Assembly: GCF_025152745.1 (NCBI RefSeq)
Contig: NZ_CP104040.1
Coordinates: 3,410,001 to 3,474,000 of the forward strand
Origin: Rhizobium sp. WSM4643
GTDB lineage: Bacteria > Pseudomonadota > Alphaproteobacteria > Rhizobiales > Rhizobiaceae
Length of the DNA: 64,000 nt
Direction of reading: 5' to 3'
The notes under the pieces were generated by a model, which saw only the letters and a list, made by a program, of their open reading frames with translations, was not told where the DNA came from and did no database searches. How positions within the stretch are numbered: position 1 is the first letter of the stretch; each line of letters starts with the position of its first letter. Below are positions 55,363 to 63,579 of this stretch, one piece after another. The position numbers and the translations under genes are program-made.

Positions 55363-56277
55363 TCACTTCTCGGTGGAGATAAGGCCGCGTACGAACCAGC
55401 GCTGCATCAGAATGACGAGGATCAATGGCGGCGACATGATGATCAGGGTTCCGGCCATGGCCACGTTCCAGTCGGGCAGGCCGAATTCGGACGGGATGAG
55501 GGTCTTGAGCTGCGTCACAGCGATACCGAATTTCGGATCGGTGGTGATCAGCAGCGGCCAGAGATACTGGTTCCAGGCCCAGACGAACATGATCGTGAAC
55601 AGCGCGATCATATTTGGCCGCGAAAGCGGCAGCAGAATATCCCAGAAGAACCGGACCGGGCCCGATCCGTCCATCTTCGAAGCCTCGGCCAACTCGTCGG
55701 GAACCGTCAGGTAGAACTGCCGGTAGAGGAAGGTGCCGGTCGCGGTTGCGACCAGCGGCAGAACGAGACCGGGATAGGAATTCAGCAGGCCCCATTCGAG
55801 CTTGATCTGGAAGCCGGTGATCTGCGCAACGAGCCAGCTTATGCCGGTGACGTCGAGGATCGTCTGGAAAGGCTGCAGCGCGTTGGCCGCAATCGAATAG
55901 GTCGGCACGATGCGGACTTCCAGCGGCAGCATCAGCGTGATGAAGATGATCCAGAAAATCACATACCGGCCGCGGAAGCGGAAGTAGACGATCGAGAAGG
56001 CTGCCATGGAAGACAGCATGACCTTGCCGGCGCCGACGGTTGCGGCGAAGATGATACTGTGGAACAGCTTGTTGCCGAGATCGGCGCGAACCCAGGCGGT
56101 CTCAGCGTTTTCCCAGAAATGCGAGCCCGGCATCAGCGGCAGCGGCACGCGATTGACCGTCTCCAGATCAAGCGTCGAGGCGATGATGACGATGGCGAAA
56201 GGCAGAAGCGCGATCACCATGCCGAGCGCGAGAAGGCTATAGCAGATGAAGTTGAATATCGGCGTGCGTTCGATCAT
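55363..56277 (-). CDS. ugpE: sn-Glycerol-3-phosphate ABC transporter permease
   Basis: Protein of 304 aa from ATG 56277. Six transmembrane helices, the first at about 5-30 (FICYSLLALGMVIALLPFAIVIIA). The EAA motif LAEASKMDGSGPVRFFWDILLPLSRPN couples to UgpC. It matches UgpE by order and by the long periplasmic loop after helix 1. The 23 upstream residues in this frame belong to ugpA's end and are ignored. The gap to ugpA is 10 bp. Confidence 0.92.
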   Translation of the reverse strand: MIERTPIFNFICYSLLALGMVIALLPFAIVIIASTLDLETVNRVPLPLMPGSHFWENAETAWVRADLGNKLFHSIIFAATVGAGKVMLSSMAAFSIVYFRFRGRYVIFWIIFITLMLPLEVRIVPTYSIAANALQPFQTILDVTGISWLVAQITGFQIKLEWGLLNSYPGLVLPLVATATGTFLYRQFYLTVPDELAEASKMDGSGPVRFFWDILLPLSRPNMIALFTIMFVWAWNQYLWPLLITTDPKFGIAVTQLKTLIPSEFGLPDWNVAMAGTLIIMSPPLILVILMQRWFVRGLISTEK

Positions 56278-56287
56278 GTCCGCGACC

Positions 56288-57172
56288 TCACTTGTAGTGC
56301 ACGCGCCGCTCGATGAAGCGGAACTGGAAGATGGTGAGAAGAACAACGAGCACCATCAGGATGATGGACTGCGCTGCGGCGCCCGAATAGTCGAGACCTC
56401 TGAAGCCGTCGAAATAGATCTTGTAGACCATGAGCTCGGTGGCGCGCGCCGGGCCACCCTGCGTCATCACGTCGACGATACCGAAGGAATCCTGGAAGCT
56501 CTCGGTGATGTTGATGACGAGCAGGAAGAACAGCGTCGGCGTCAGCAGGGGCAGCTGGATATCCCAGATCCGGCGCATCGGCCCCGAACCATCCATCGCG
56601 GCGGCCTCGATCAGCGAGCGCGGAATGCCTTGCAAAGCCGAGAGGAAGAAGATGAAGTTGTAGCCGATATACTTCCAGGAGAAGGCGACGATGACGGCGA
56701 TCATAGCATCCTTGCCGTCGAGCGCGGGATTCCAGAGGCCGGGCCAGACGTGGTTGATGACTGACAGAAGGCCGGCCTCCGGCGCCAGGATGAACCGGAA
56801 GGCGAGGCCGAGAGCGGGAGCGGCAATCGCGTAAGGCCAGATGAAGACCGACCGGTAGACTTTGTGGCCGCGCAGTTCACGATCCGTCAAAAGCGCCAGG
56901 ATCAGCGCCAGTCCCATGGCAATGGCCGTCGAGCTGAAGCCGAAAATCATGCTGCGAGTGATCGAGTCCCAATAGATCGGGTCGGTGAGCAGCTGTTTGA
57001 AATTGTCGAAACCGACCCAGGCATTACCGCCGCCCCATGGCTGCTCGAGCGTGAACGCCCAATAGAGCGCCTGCGCGCTCGGCCAATAGAAGAAGACGAA
57101 GATCAGCAACAGCATCGGAAATGCGAAGAGCAGCCCGATCGTCGTTGAGGAGAAAGTGACGCGCTTTTCCAT
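56288..57172 (-). CDS. ugpA: sn-Glycerol-3-phosphate ABC transporter permease
   Basis: Protein of 294 aa with six transmembrane helices, starting MEKRVTFSSTTIGLLFAFPM. The EAA motif LIEAAAMDGSGPMRRIWDIQLPLLTPT is present. It partners UgpE. Its start is 217 bp downstream of the ugpB stop, a gap that contains a strong hairpin. Confidence 0.92.
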   Translation of the reverse strand: MEKRVTFSSTTIGLLFAFPMLLLIFVFFYWPSAQALYWAFTLEQPWGGGNAWVGFDNFKQLLTDPIYWDSITRSMIFGFSSTAIAMGLALILALLTDRELRGHKVYRSVFIWPYAIAAPALGLAFRFILAPEAGLLSVINHVWPGLWNPALDGKDAMIAVIVAFSWKYIGYNFIFFLSALQGIPRSLIEAAAMDGSGPMRRIWDIQLPLLTPTLFFLLVINITESFQDSFGIVDVMTQGGPARATELMVYKIYFDGFRGLDYSGAAAQSIILMVLVVLLTIFQFRFIERRVHYK

Positions 57173-57341
57173 GAGTGGTCGTTTTCGTCCTGGTTCGATT
57201 TAAAACATGTCGCGCAAAACTGTGCAGCGGTTTTGCGGTAACGACATGCGTCAAAATAAAGGTCTAAAGCGCGAGGAGCGAATCTGAAAGATTGCGGCGC
57301 GCTTCAGGCGCGGGCGGCGAGTTCGCATCCGCGGCCGAGTA

Positions 57342-57374
57342 CGCACCCGGCGCGCGAAACGCGGACCGGGTGCG
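57342..57374 (-). other. Hairpin between ugpB and ugpA
   Basis: CGCACCCGG (57342-57350) and CCGGGTGCG (57366-57374) form a perfect 9-bp stem, extended by an inner CGCG/CGCG pairing. It lies just after ugpB in the transcript. This position is typical for stabilising the binding-protein mRNA and reducing read-through to the permeases. Confidence 0.6.
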
Positions 57375-57389
57375 GCTCATATTAAACGA

Positions 57390-58745
57390 TCAGGGGAGCT
57401 GAACGTTCTTGTAGGTCTGCTGGAAGCGACGCAGCAGCGTGTTGCCGCGTTCGGCAGCGCTATCGAGCGAAGCCTGGACATCGGCATTGTTGACGAAGAT
57501 TGCCTGCAGACCATTGGCGATTTCGGTGCGGACCTGCAGCAGGCCACCGAGGCGGATGCCGTGCGGAGCCGCGTCACCAGCCGGCGAGGCGGTCAGGCTC
57601 TGAATGGCGAGTTCGCGGCCGGCATAAGGAGCCTTGTCGTAGAAGCCCTGCTTCTTCAGATATTCGAAGCCGGAGTTACGAACCGGGATGTAGCCGGTAA
57701 CGGTCGACCAGGTAAGAGCTTCTTCCGGCTTTGCGATGAAGTTGAAGAAGGCAGCGGCAGCCTTGTATTCGGCGTCCGAGTGACCCTTCAGAACCCAGAG
57801 CGAAGCGCCGCCGACGAAAGAGCTGTGGCGGGTTGCGTCGCCGTAGGTCGGGAGCATGGCAACGCCCCAGTTCATGCCCTGTTTGGCGGTGCGGCCGACA
57901 TTGCCGTGGTCGCCGACCGAGGTCAGGATGACCTGGCAATCGCCAGCGGCAAAGGCTTCGACGAAGGTCTGGCCGACAGCCTTGTTCTTGATGACGGCAA
58001 GCTTGTTGTCGTACCAGGACTTGAGGTCCTTGACGTAGCTGACGAGAAGCGGGTTCTTGTTGAACGCCAGCTCGGCGTCGAGACCTTCAAAACCGTTCTT
58101 CTTCGTGGCGATCGCTTCGCCGTTGACCGCTTCGAACTGCTCGATGTACTGCCAGACTTCGTTGTTGGAGATGTCAAAGCCGAGCGGGCAAGCATAGCCT
58201 GCATCCTTCAGAGCCTTGAGGTCCTCGCCTGCTTCCTTCCAGGTCGCCGGAGCATGATCCTTGCCGATCTTGGCGAAGGCGTCCTTGTTCCAGTAGAGAA
58301 GAGCGGTCGAGGAGTTGAAGGGGAAGGAGTACATCTCGCCCTTCGATGTCGCGTAGTAGCCGGAGATACCGGAGAAGTAGTCCTTCCAGTCGACGGTATA
58401 GCCCATGTCGGTCATCAGCTTGTTGGCCGGGTAGTAGGCGCCGGAGAGCATGATGTCGAGGGTGCCGGCGTCGGAGACCTGGGCGATGGTCGGCTGCTTG
58501 CCGGCGCGGAACGCAGCAATGGTGTTCTGCAGGGACGCGTCGTAGCTGCCCTGGCTGGTGCAGACGACTTCGTAGTCGGCCTGCGACTGGTTGAAGCGAT
58601 CGCACTGCTCCTGGACACGCTTTGCGATGTCACCGGAATTGCCGAACCAGAAGTCAATCTTGGTCTTATCGGCGGCGGCAGCGGGACCAGCAAGAAACGC
58701 TGTAGCGAGAAGGGCGCCAACGGCGCCGAGAAGCTTGGCTTGCAT
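57390..58745 (-). CDS. ugpB: sn-Glycerol-3-phosphate ABC transporter binding protein
   Basis: Protein of 451 aa from ATG 58745. Signal peptide about 1-24 (MQAKLLGAVGALLATAFLAG, then PAAA-AD). Mature family-1 sugar-type binding protein with IDFWFGNSGDIAKRVQEQCDRF and HSSFVGGASLWVLKGHSD segments typical of UgpB. It captures glycerol-3-phosphate or its diesters in the periplasm, supplying phosphate and carbon. Two PHO-box-like repeats lie upstream, consistent with known PhoB control of ugp in enterobacteria and Sinorhizobium. Confidence 0.9.
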   Translation of the reverse strand: MQAKLLGAVGALLATAFLAGPAAAADKTKIDFWFGNSGDIAKRVQEQCDRFNQSQADYEVVCTSQGSYDASLQNTIAAFRAGKQPTIAQVSDAGTLDIMLSGAYYPANKLMTDMGYTVDWKDYFSGISGYYATSKGEMYSFPFNSSTALLYWNKDAFAKIGKDHAPATWKEAGEDLKALKDAGYACPLGFDISNNEVWQYIEQFEAVNGEAIATKKNGFEGLDAELAFNKNPLLVSYVKDLKSWYDNKLAVIKNKAVGQTFVEAFAAGDCQVILTSVGDHGNVGRTAKQGMNWGVAMLPTYGDATRHSSFVGGASLWVLKGHSDAEYKAAAAFFNFIAKPEEALTWSTVTGYIPVRNSGFEYLKKQGFYDKAPYAGRELAIQSLTASPAGDAAPHGIRLGGLLQVRTEIANGLQAIFVNNADVQASLDSAAERGNTLLRRFQQTYKNVQLP

Positions 58746-58818
58746 GAGAACCTCGAACGTAAAAGGGACGCGCACTTTCAGCGCACGCCCTATTAGCTGG
58801 TTCAAATTGCCGCGGCCA

Positions 58819-58836
58819 ATGAATATTACATGACAT
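58819..58836 (-). promoter_or_regulatory. Candidate PHO box upstream of ugpB
   Basis: On the ugpB strand: ATGTCAT-GTAA-TATTCAT, two 7-mers with the 4-nt spacer of the PhoB site (consensus CTGTCAT-N4-CTGTCAT). The first half matches 6 of 7, the second 4 of 7. It lies about 75-90 nt before ugpB in the correct direction. Confidence 0.45.
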
Positions 58837-58854
58837 GAAATTATCTAAATACAG

Positions 58855-58883
58855 TTGTCATAAAACCTTCATACAACCATTAT
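58855..58883 (+). promoter_or_regulatory. Second PHO-box-like tandem repeat, opposite orientation
   Basis: On the plus strand: TTGTCAT-AAAA-CCTTCAT-ACAA-CCATTAT, three 7-mers at 11-nt steps, the first two matching the PhoB half-site at 6 and 5 of 7. It faces away from ugpB. Confidence 0.4.
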
Positions 58884-59101
58884 TCGCAAATCCTAGGGAA
58901 ATATTTAGAGAAATTTCAAAGCTTGCTTCAGCATATTGCCAATAATTTACAGCTATATTCAAAACAATGGAATTTTAGGGGATATTTAATATTTATTTAT
59001 ACTGAAAGAGTGCCTTTATTCGGCTACTCCGCCGCAACGAAACTTGCAAAAACGCTGGCATTTTCGCCATTGCACTGGTGTGCAACCTCAGGATTTAGGC
59101 C

Positions 59102-60313
59102 TCAGGATTGAAGGGAATCCTTCAGGATCGCCGCAAAACGCGGATCGAATGCACGGCTGATCGGTCCGGCGGCAGCGCCAAGCGCCACCGACCAGGGATC
59201 GGCCATGCCGGGCTGCAGGCGCGGCAGCGTCCGGCCGCGACGTTCGGCGATCGACGGCAGCAACGGGCCGATTGCCGCAATCAACCTGTTCACCAGCGCT
59301 TCCGGCGCGCTGCCGCAGAGGATCACCGTCTGCGGATCGAACAGCGTCTCGATGAGATGGATGCTCCAGCGCAGGTCCACTGCCGCTGCTTCGACCCAGG
59401 TGTGGATGCTTTGATCGCCTCTCAAGGCAAGATCGTTGATACGTGCGTGCAGATGAGGATCGGCGGGATCGACCGATAGATGCTGATAGAGCGAGGCGAG
59501 CGAGGCGCGATGTTCGAGCGGCGTCGATTTGCCGTCGGCAAACAGCAGCGCCATGCCGATCTCGCCGGCATTGCCGTTGGTGCCGCGGTAGAGTTCGCCG
59601 TTCAGAATGAGGCCGGCGCCGATGCCATAGCCGACAAAGAGGCAGACGGCGTGGTCGAGGCCATGGGCAGCTCCCACCATGCGTTCGGCAGTCGCCGCCG
59701 CCGCCGCATCGTTTTGCAGGCCGACATCGAGCCCGGTGCCGGCGGTCAGCGTTTCCAACAACGGAAATTTCTGCCAGGCCTCCATCATCCAAGGATCATC
59801 GCCGCTGCCAGCAACCCCGAAAGGCCCGGGCATGGCGGCGCCGAGACCAACCAGCCGCTTTTCCGACTGCTGGACGATCCCGGCAAGCTTTGACCGTATG
59901 CCGGCGACGAGGTCGAGGATGACCTTCGTCCCGTTCGACGGACCTCCAGGTGGGAGGCCGGCCTCGTCCCGCACGAGAACGCTGCCGACGAGATCGACCG
60001 CGACCGCCCGCGTCACATGCCGGTCGATCTGCAGGCCGATCGCAAAGGCGCCCTCGGGAACCAGGCCGTAGGGTGTTGACGGCTGGCCTCTGCCCCTCCT
60101 CACCGTCTCCTGCGAACTGACGAGACCGTCGCGCTCAAGTTCCTCGATGATATTCGACACCGTCTGCTTGGTCAGCCGCGTCGCCCGCGCCAGATCGGCG
60201 CGTGAAAGCGCACCATTGATCCGGAGGGCATCGATCATCACGCGCCGGTTATGCGCGCTGGTGCCTTCGTGATTGGTGCCGCTCTTGGCCCGGATCGGGC
60301 GGCTGTCATTCAT
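59102..60313 (-). CDS. ROK-family transcriptional repressor lacking the usual zinc motif
   Basis: Protein of 403 aa from ATG 60313. An N-terminal winged helix-turn-helix (about 20-75: LRINGALSRADLARATRLTKQTVSNIIEEL) precedes the ROK sugar-kinase-like domain (GLGAAMPGPFGVAGS, NDAAAAATAER, FVGYGIGAGLILNGELYRG). The zinc-binding CxCGxxGCxE motif that follows GEIGH in most ROK proteins is absent: here GEIGM, then no cysteines. It diverges from a sugar ABC operon with a perfect palindrome in the promoter. The TTG at 60319 is a possible, less likely start. Confidence 0.88.
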   Translation of the reverse strand: MNDSRPIRAKSGTNHEGTSAHNRRVMIDALRINGALSRADLARATRLTKQTVSNIIEELERDGLVSSQETVRRGRGQPSTPYGLVPEGAFAIGLQIDRHVTRAVAVDLVGSVLVRDEAGLPPGGPSNGTKVILDLVAGIRSKLAGIVQQSEKRLVGLGAAMPGPFGVAGSGDDPWMMEAWQKFPLLETLTAGTGLDVGLQNDAAAAATAERMVGAAHGLDHAVCLFVGYGIGAGLILNGELYRGTNGNAGEIGMALLFADGKSTPLEHRASLASLYQHLSVDPADPHLHARINDLALRGDQSIHTWVEAAAVDLRWSIHLIETLFDPQTVILCGSAPEALVNRLIAAIGPLLPSIAERRGRTLPRLQPGMADPWSVALGAAAGPISRAFDPRFAAILKDSLQS

Positions 60314-60355
60314 GTGCAATTCCCTCTTGACTCCAATAGAATGTTGAAGAAGTAA

Positions 60356-60376
60356 TAAGTCAAGACACTTGACTTA
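60356..60376. promoter_or_regulatory. Probable ROK operator
   Basis: Perfect inverted repeat TAAGTCAAG (60356-60364) - ACA - CTTGACTTA (60368-60376) in the divergent promoter region between the ROK gene and the ABC operon. Another half-site, CTTGACT, is at 60326-60332, between it and the ROK start. Confidence 0.6.
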
Positions 60377-60536
60377 ATAAGGGACCGGAGAGTTCCAGGG
60401 AACGCAGGAGGCCGGCAAGGGCTCCGACGACGCTCCGAGACGACGAACCGGCACGCATTCCGCGCGTGCCTTCTCGAACACCGATGGCGGAGGACCGCCC
60501 TCGGTAATGCGTAAATGTCAAAAACTGGAGGCTGCA

Positions 60537-61775
60537 ATGCTGAAATCCTTTAACAAGACGCTTCTGGGTGCGGCCTTGATCGGCGCATCCCTTGCGCCGC
60601 ATGCTTTCGCCGAAACGACGCTGAACGCGCTCTTCATGGCGCAGGCCGCCTATAGCGAGGCCGATGTACGCGCCATGACCGACGCCTTCGCCAAGGCGAA
60701 CCCCGATATCAAGGTAAATCTCGAATTCGTTCCCTATGAAGGCCTGCACGACAAGACGGTGCTGGCGCAGGGTTCCGGCGGTGGTTATGACGTCGTCCTC
60801 TTCGACGTCATCTGGCCGGCTGAATATGCCACCAACAAGGTGCTGGTCGACGTCTCCTCTCGCGTCACCGACGAGATGAGGAAAGGCGTGCTGCCGGGTG
60901 CCTGGACTACTGTGCAATATGATAGCAAATATTACGGCATGCCGTGGATCCTCGACACCAAATACCTGTTCTACAACAAGGAAATCCTCGAAAAGGCCGG
61001 CATCAAGACCCCGCCCAAGACCTGGGACGAACTGACCGAACAGGCGAAGACGATCAAGGACAAGGGCTTGCTTGCCACGCCGATCGCCTGGAGCTGGTCG
61101 CAGGCCGAAGCCGCGATCTGCGACTACACCACGCTCGTCAGCGCCTATGGCGGCGACTTCCTCAAGGACGGCAAGCCGGCCTTCCAGACCGGCGGCGGCC
61201 TCGATGCCCTGAAGTACATGGTCTCCAGCTATTCCTCCGGCCTGACCAATCCGAATTCCAAGGAATTCCTGGAAGAGGACGTCCGCAAGGTCTTCGAAAA
61301 CGGCGATGCCGCCTTCGCGCTGAATTGGACCTACATGTACAACATGGCCAACGATCCGAAGGACAGCAAGGTCGCAGGCAAGGTCGGCGTCGTGCCGGCG
61401 CCCGGTGTTGCCGGCAAGAGCGAGGCTTCCGCCGTCAACGGCTCGATGGGCCTCGGCATCACCTCGGCCAGCAAGCATCCTGATGAAGCCTGGAAATACA
61501 TCACCTTCATGACCTCGCAGGCGACGCAGAATGCCTATGCCAAGCTCAGCCTGCCGATCTGGGCGTCCTCCTATGAGGACCCAGCCGTCACCAAGGGCCA
61601 GGAAGAGCTGATTTCCGCCGCCAAGATCGGCCTGGCCGCGATGTATCCGCGTCCGACGACGCCGAAATATCAGGAACTCTCGACCGCGCTGCAGCAGGCG
61701 ATCCAGGAATCGCTGCTCGGCCAGTCCTCTCCCGAGGACGCGCTGAAGTCGGCCGCAGACAATAGCGGCCTCTGA
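60537..61775 (+). CDS. Sugar ABC transporter periplasmic binding protein (family 1)
   Basis: Protein of 412 aa from ATG 60537 with GGAGG upstream. Signal peptide about 1-25 (MLKSFNKTLLGAALIGASLA, then PHAFA-ET). The family-1 core is visible: VLAQGSGGGYDVVLFDVIWPAEYA, YYGMPWILDTKYLFYNKEILEKAGI and FALNWTYMYN. It is the first gene of a four-gene operon divergent from the ROK repressor. The sugar is unknown; the downstream SIS gene suggests an amino or phosphorylated sugar derivative. Confidence 0.9.
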   Translation: MLKSFNKTLLGAALIGASLAPHAFAETTLNALFMAQAAYSEADVRAMTDAFAKANPDIKVNLEFVPYEGLHDKTVLAQGSGGGYDVVLFDVIWPAEYATNKVLVDVSSRVTDEMRKGVLPGAWTTVQYDSKYYGMPWILDTKYLFYNKEILEKAGIKTPPKTWDELTEQAKTIKDKGLLATPIAWSWSQAEAAICDYTTLVSAYGGDFLKDGKPAFQTGGGLDALKYMVSSYSSGLTNPNSKEFLEEDVRKVFENGDAAFALNWTYMYNMANDPKDSKVAGKVGVVPAPGVAGKSEASAVNGSMGLGITSASKHPDEAWKYITFMTSQATQNAYAKLSLPIWASSYEDPAVTKGQEELISAAKIGLAAMYPRPTTPKYQELSTALQQAIQESLLGQSSPEDALKSAADNSGL

Positions 61776-61790
61776 TCAAGCCATGAAAAC

Positions 61791-61815
61791 CCGGGCGGCG
61801 CCTGCCGTCGCCCGG
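61791..61815 (+). other. Hairpin after the binding protein gene
   Basis: CCGGGCGGCG (61791-61800) and CGTCGCCCGG (61806-61815) form a 10-bp stem with one G-U pair and a 5-nt loop, 15 nt after the binding-protein stop and before the permease. It is the third such element in this window. Confidence 0.6.
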
Positions 61816-61849
61816 TCTCCAAAACCTGTAATGAAGAAGGGTCGCCTTG

Positions 61850-62734
61850 ATGTCGGGCACTTGGCTGACAACCCGCGCATGGCTTTTGATGCTGCCGCTT
61901 CTCGTGGTCATGATATCAGTCATTGGCTGGCCTCTGATCGATACCGTCGGCCTCTCCTTCACCGATGCCAAGCTCGTCGGCACGGAAGGAAACTTCGTCG
62001 GCATCGACAACTACGTGAAGATGATCTCCGGCTCGAATTTCCAGCGCACGCTCATCACCACAGCATGGTTCGCGATCGTTTCGGTCGCCGCCGAAATGGT
62101 AATCGGCGTTCTGGCAGCCTTGCTGCTGAACCAGCAGTTTCGCGGCCGCACCGCACTTCGCGCCCTGATGATCCTGCCTTGGGCGCTGCCGACCGTCGTC
62201 AACGCCACGCTCTGGCGGCTGATCTACAATCCGGAATACGGCGCACTGAACGCCGCGCTGACCCAACTCGGCCTGCTGGAGGCCTACCGCTCCTGGCTCG
62301 GCGAACCGGGCACGGCGCTGGCAGCCCTCATCGTCGCCGACTGCTGGAAGAATTTTCCGCTGGTGGCGCTGATCGCGCTGGCCGCACTCCAGGCCGTGCC
62401 GCGCGACATCACTGCCGCCTCGCTGGTCGACGGCGCCGGCGCTTTCGCCCGCTTCCGCTTCGTCGTTCTGCCCTATCTCGCCGGGCCCTTGATGGTGGCC
62501 CTGGTGCTGCGCACGATCGAGGCCTTCAAAGTGTTCGACATCATCTGGGTCATGACCCGCGGCGGCCCGGCCAACAGCACGCGCACGCTGTCGATCCTCG
62601 TCTATCAGGAAGCCTTCTCCTTCCAGCGGGCAGGCTCCGGCGCCTCGCTGGCATTGATCGTCACGCTGCTGGTGACGCTGCTTGCTGCCGGCTACGCCGC
62701 TCTGGTGCGCAGGACGGCGGGGAGTGCGGCCTGA
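61850..62734 (+). CDS. Sugar ABC transporter permease (MalF type)
   Basis: Protein of 294 aa from ATG 61850 (AAGAAGG upstream; a TTG one codon earlier is less likely). Six transmembrane helices, the first at about 10-32. The EAA motif is ITAASLVDGAGAFARFRFVVLPYL. It shares one base with the next start (TGATG at 62732-62736), so the two permeases are coupled. Confidence 0.9.
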   Translation: MSGTWLTTRAWLLMLPLLVVMISVIGWPLIDTVGLSFTDAKLVGTEGNFVGIDNYVKMISGSNFQRTLITTAWFAIVSVAAEMVIGVLAALLLNQQFRGRTALRALMILPWALPTVVNATLWRLIYNPEYGALNAALTQLGLLEAYRSWLGEPGTALAALIVADCWKNFPLVALIALAALQAVPRDITAASLVDGAGAFARFRFVVLPYLAGPLMVALVLRTIEAFKVFDIIWVMTRGGPANSTRTLSILVYQEAFSFQRAGSGASLALIVTLLVTLLAAGYAALVRRTAGSAA

Positions 62735-63579
62735 TGGAACGCCAGAGCCCGCTCTTTTCCGCCTTCATTTACCTCTGTGCATTGCTGCTTGCCGCCGTCA
62801 TTCTGGCGCCGATCCTGTGGTTGTTCATCATGAGCATCTCGCCGGCCGCCGACCTTGCAGCAAAGCCGCTGCGCTGGTGGCCGCAGACAGCGGATTTCTC
62901 TCGCTACGGCGTGCTGCTCTCGACGCTCGAAAACAGCGCCGGCGCCGCCTTCACCTCGTCGCTGCGAAACAGCATCGAAGTGGCGGGCATGGCGACGATC
63001 GCCGCCATCGCACTCGCCATTCCGGCCGGCTGGGCTGTGTCGCGTACGCCTTCGGTCGGCTGGTCGCTGTCGATGGTGATCGCCACCTATATGTTGCCGC
63101 CGGTGGCGCTCGCCGTGCCGCTCTATATGGGCCTGTCCCATCTCGGATTGCTGAACAACGTCTTCGGCCTCGCTCTCGTCTATCTCACCATCCTTGCGCC
63201 TTTCACCACCTGGCTGATGAAATCGGGTTTCGATTCCATCCCGCGCGAGATCGAATCCGCCGCGATGATCGACGGCGCCGGCCTGTTCCAGACGCTGCGG
63301 ATCATCACGCTGCCGCTGGCGGCCCCCGTGGTCGCGACGTCAAGCCTCTTTGCCTTCCTGCTTGCCTGGGATGAATTCTTCTATGCGCTGCTCTTCACCT
63401 CGGACCAGCGCGCCAAGACGCTGACTGTCGCCATTGCCGATCTCGCCGGCGGCCGCGTTTCCGATTACGGACTGATTGCGACGGCAGGCGTGCTCGCCGC
63501 CCTGCCCCCGGTGCTGATCGGTCTTGTCATGCAACGCGCCCTGATTTCGGGGCTCACCAGCGGCGGCGTCAAGGGATGA
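62734..63579 (+). CDS. Sugar ABC transporter permease (MalG type)
   Basis: Protein of 281 aa from ATG 62734, with six transmembrane helices. The EAA motif is IESAAMIDGAGLFQTLRIITLPLAAP, followed by SSLFAFLLAWDEFFYALLFTSD, typical of MalG-type partners. The longer ORF in this frame from 61783 is a shadow of the first permease. The stop overlaps the SIS gene start by 4 nt (ATGA). The ATPase must be encoded beyond the window or shared (for example UgpC-like). Confidence 0.9.
   Translation: MERQSPLFSAFIYLCALLLAAVILAPILWLFIMSISPAADLAAKPLRWWPQTADFSRYGVLLSTLENSAGAAFTSSLRNSIEVAGMATIAAIALAIPAGWAVSRTPSVGWSLSMVIATYMLPPVALAVPLYMGLSHLGLLNNVFGLALVYLTILAPFTTWLMKSGFDSIPREIESAAMIDGAGLFQTLRIITLPLAAPVVATSSLFAFLLAWDEFFYALLFTSDQRAKTLTVAIADLAGGRVSDYGLIATAGVLAALPPVLIGLVMQRALISGLTSGGVKG

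Larger units (their letters stand above)
58746..59101. other. AT-rich promoter region of ugpB
   Basis: 356 bp between ugpB and the end of the ROK gene. It is far AT-richer than the rest of the window (notably 58820-59020). Apart from the two PHO-like repeats I see no gene. ROK and ugpB run the same way, so this region must hold the ugpB promoter and the ROK 3' end. Confidence 0.55.

Noticed and set aside
54313..56316. 667-residue plus-strand ORF over ugpC and ugpE
   Set aside because: The ugp genes have clear family motifs on the opposite strand; this is a GC-driven open frame.
61783..62733. N-terminal extension of the MalG-type permease
   Set aside because: It overlaps the MalF-type gene in another frame; the TGATG junction and the domain start support 62734.
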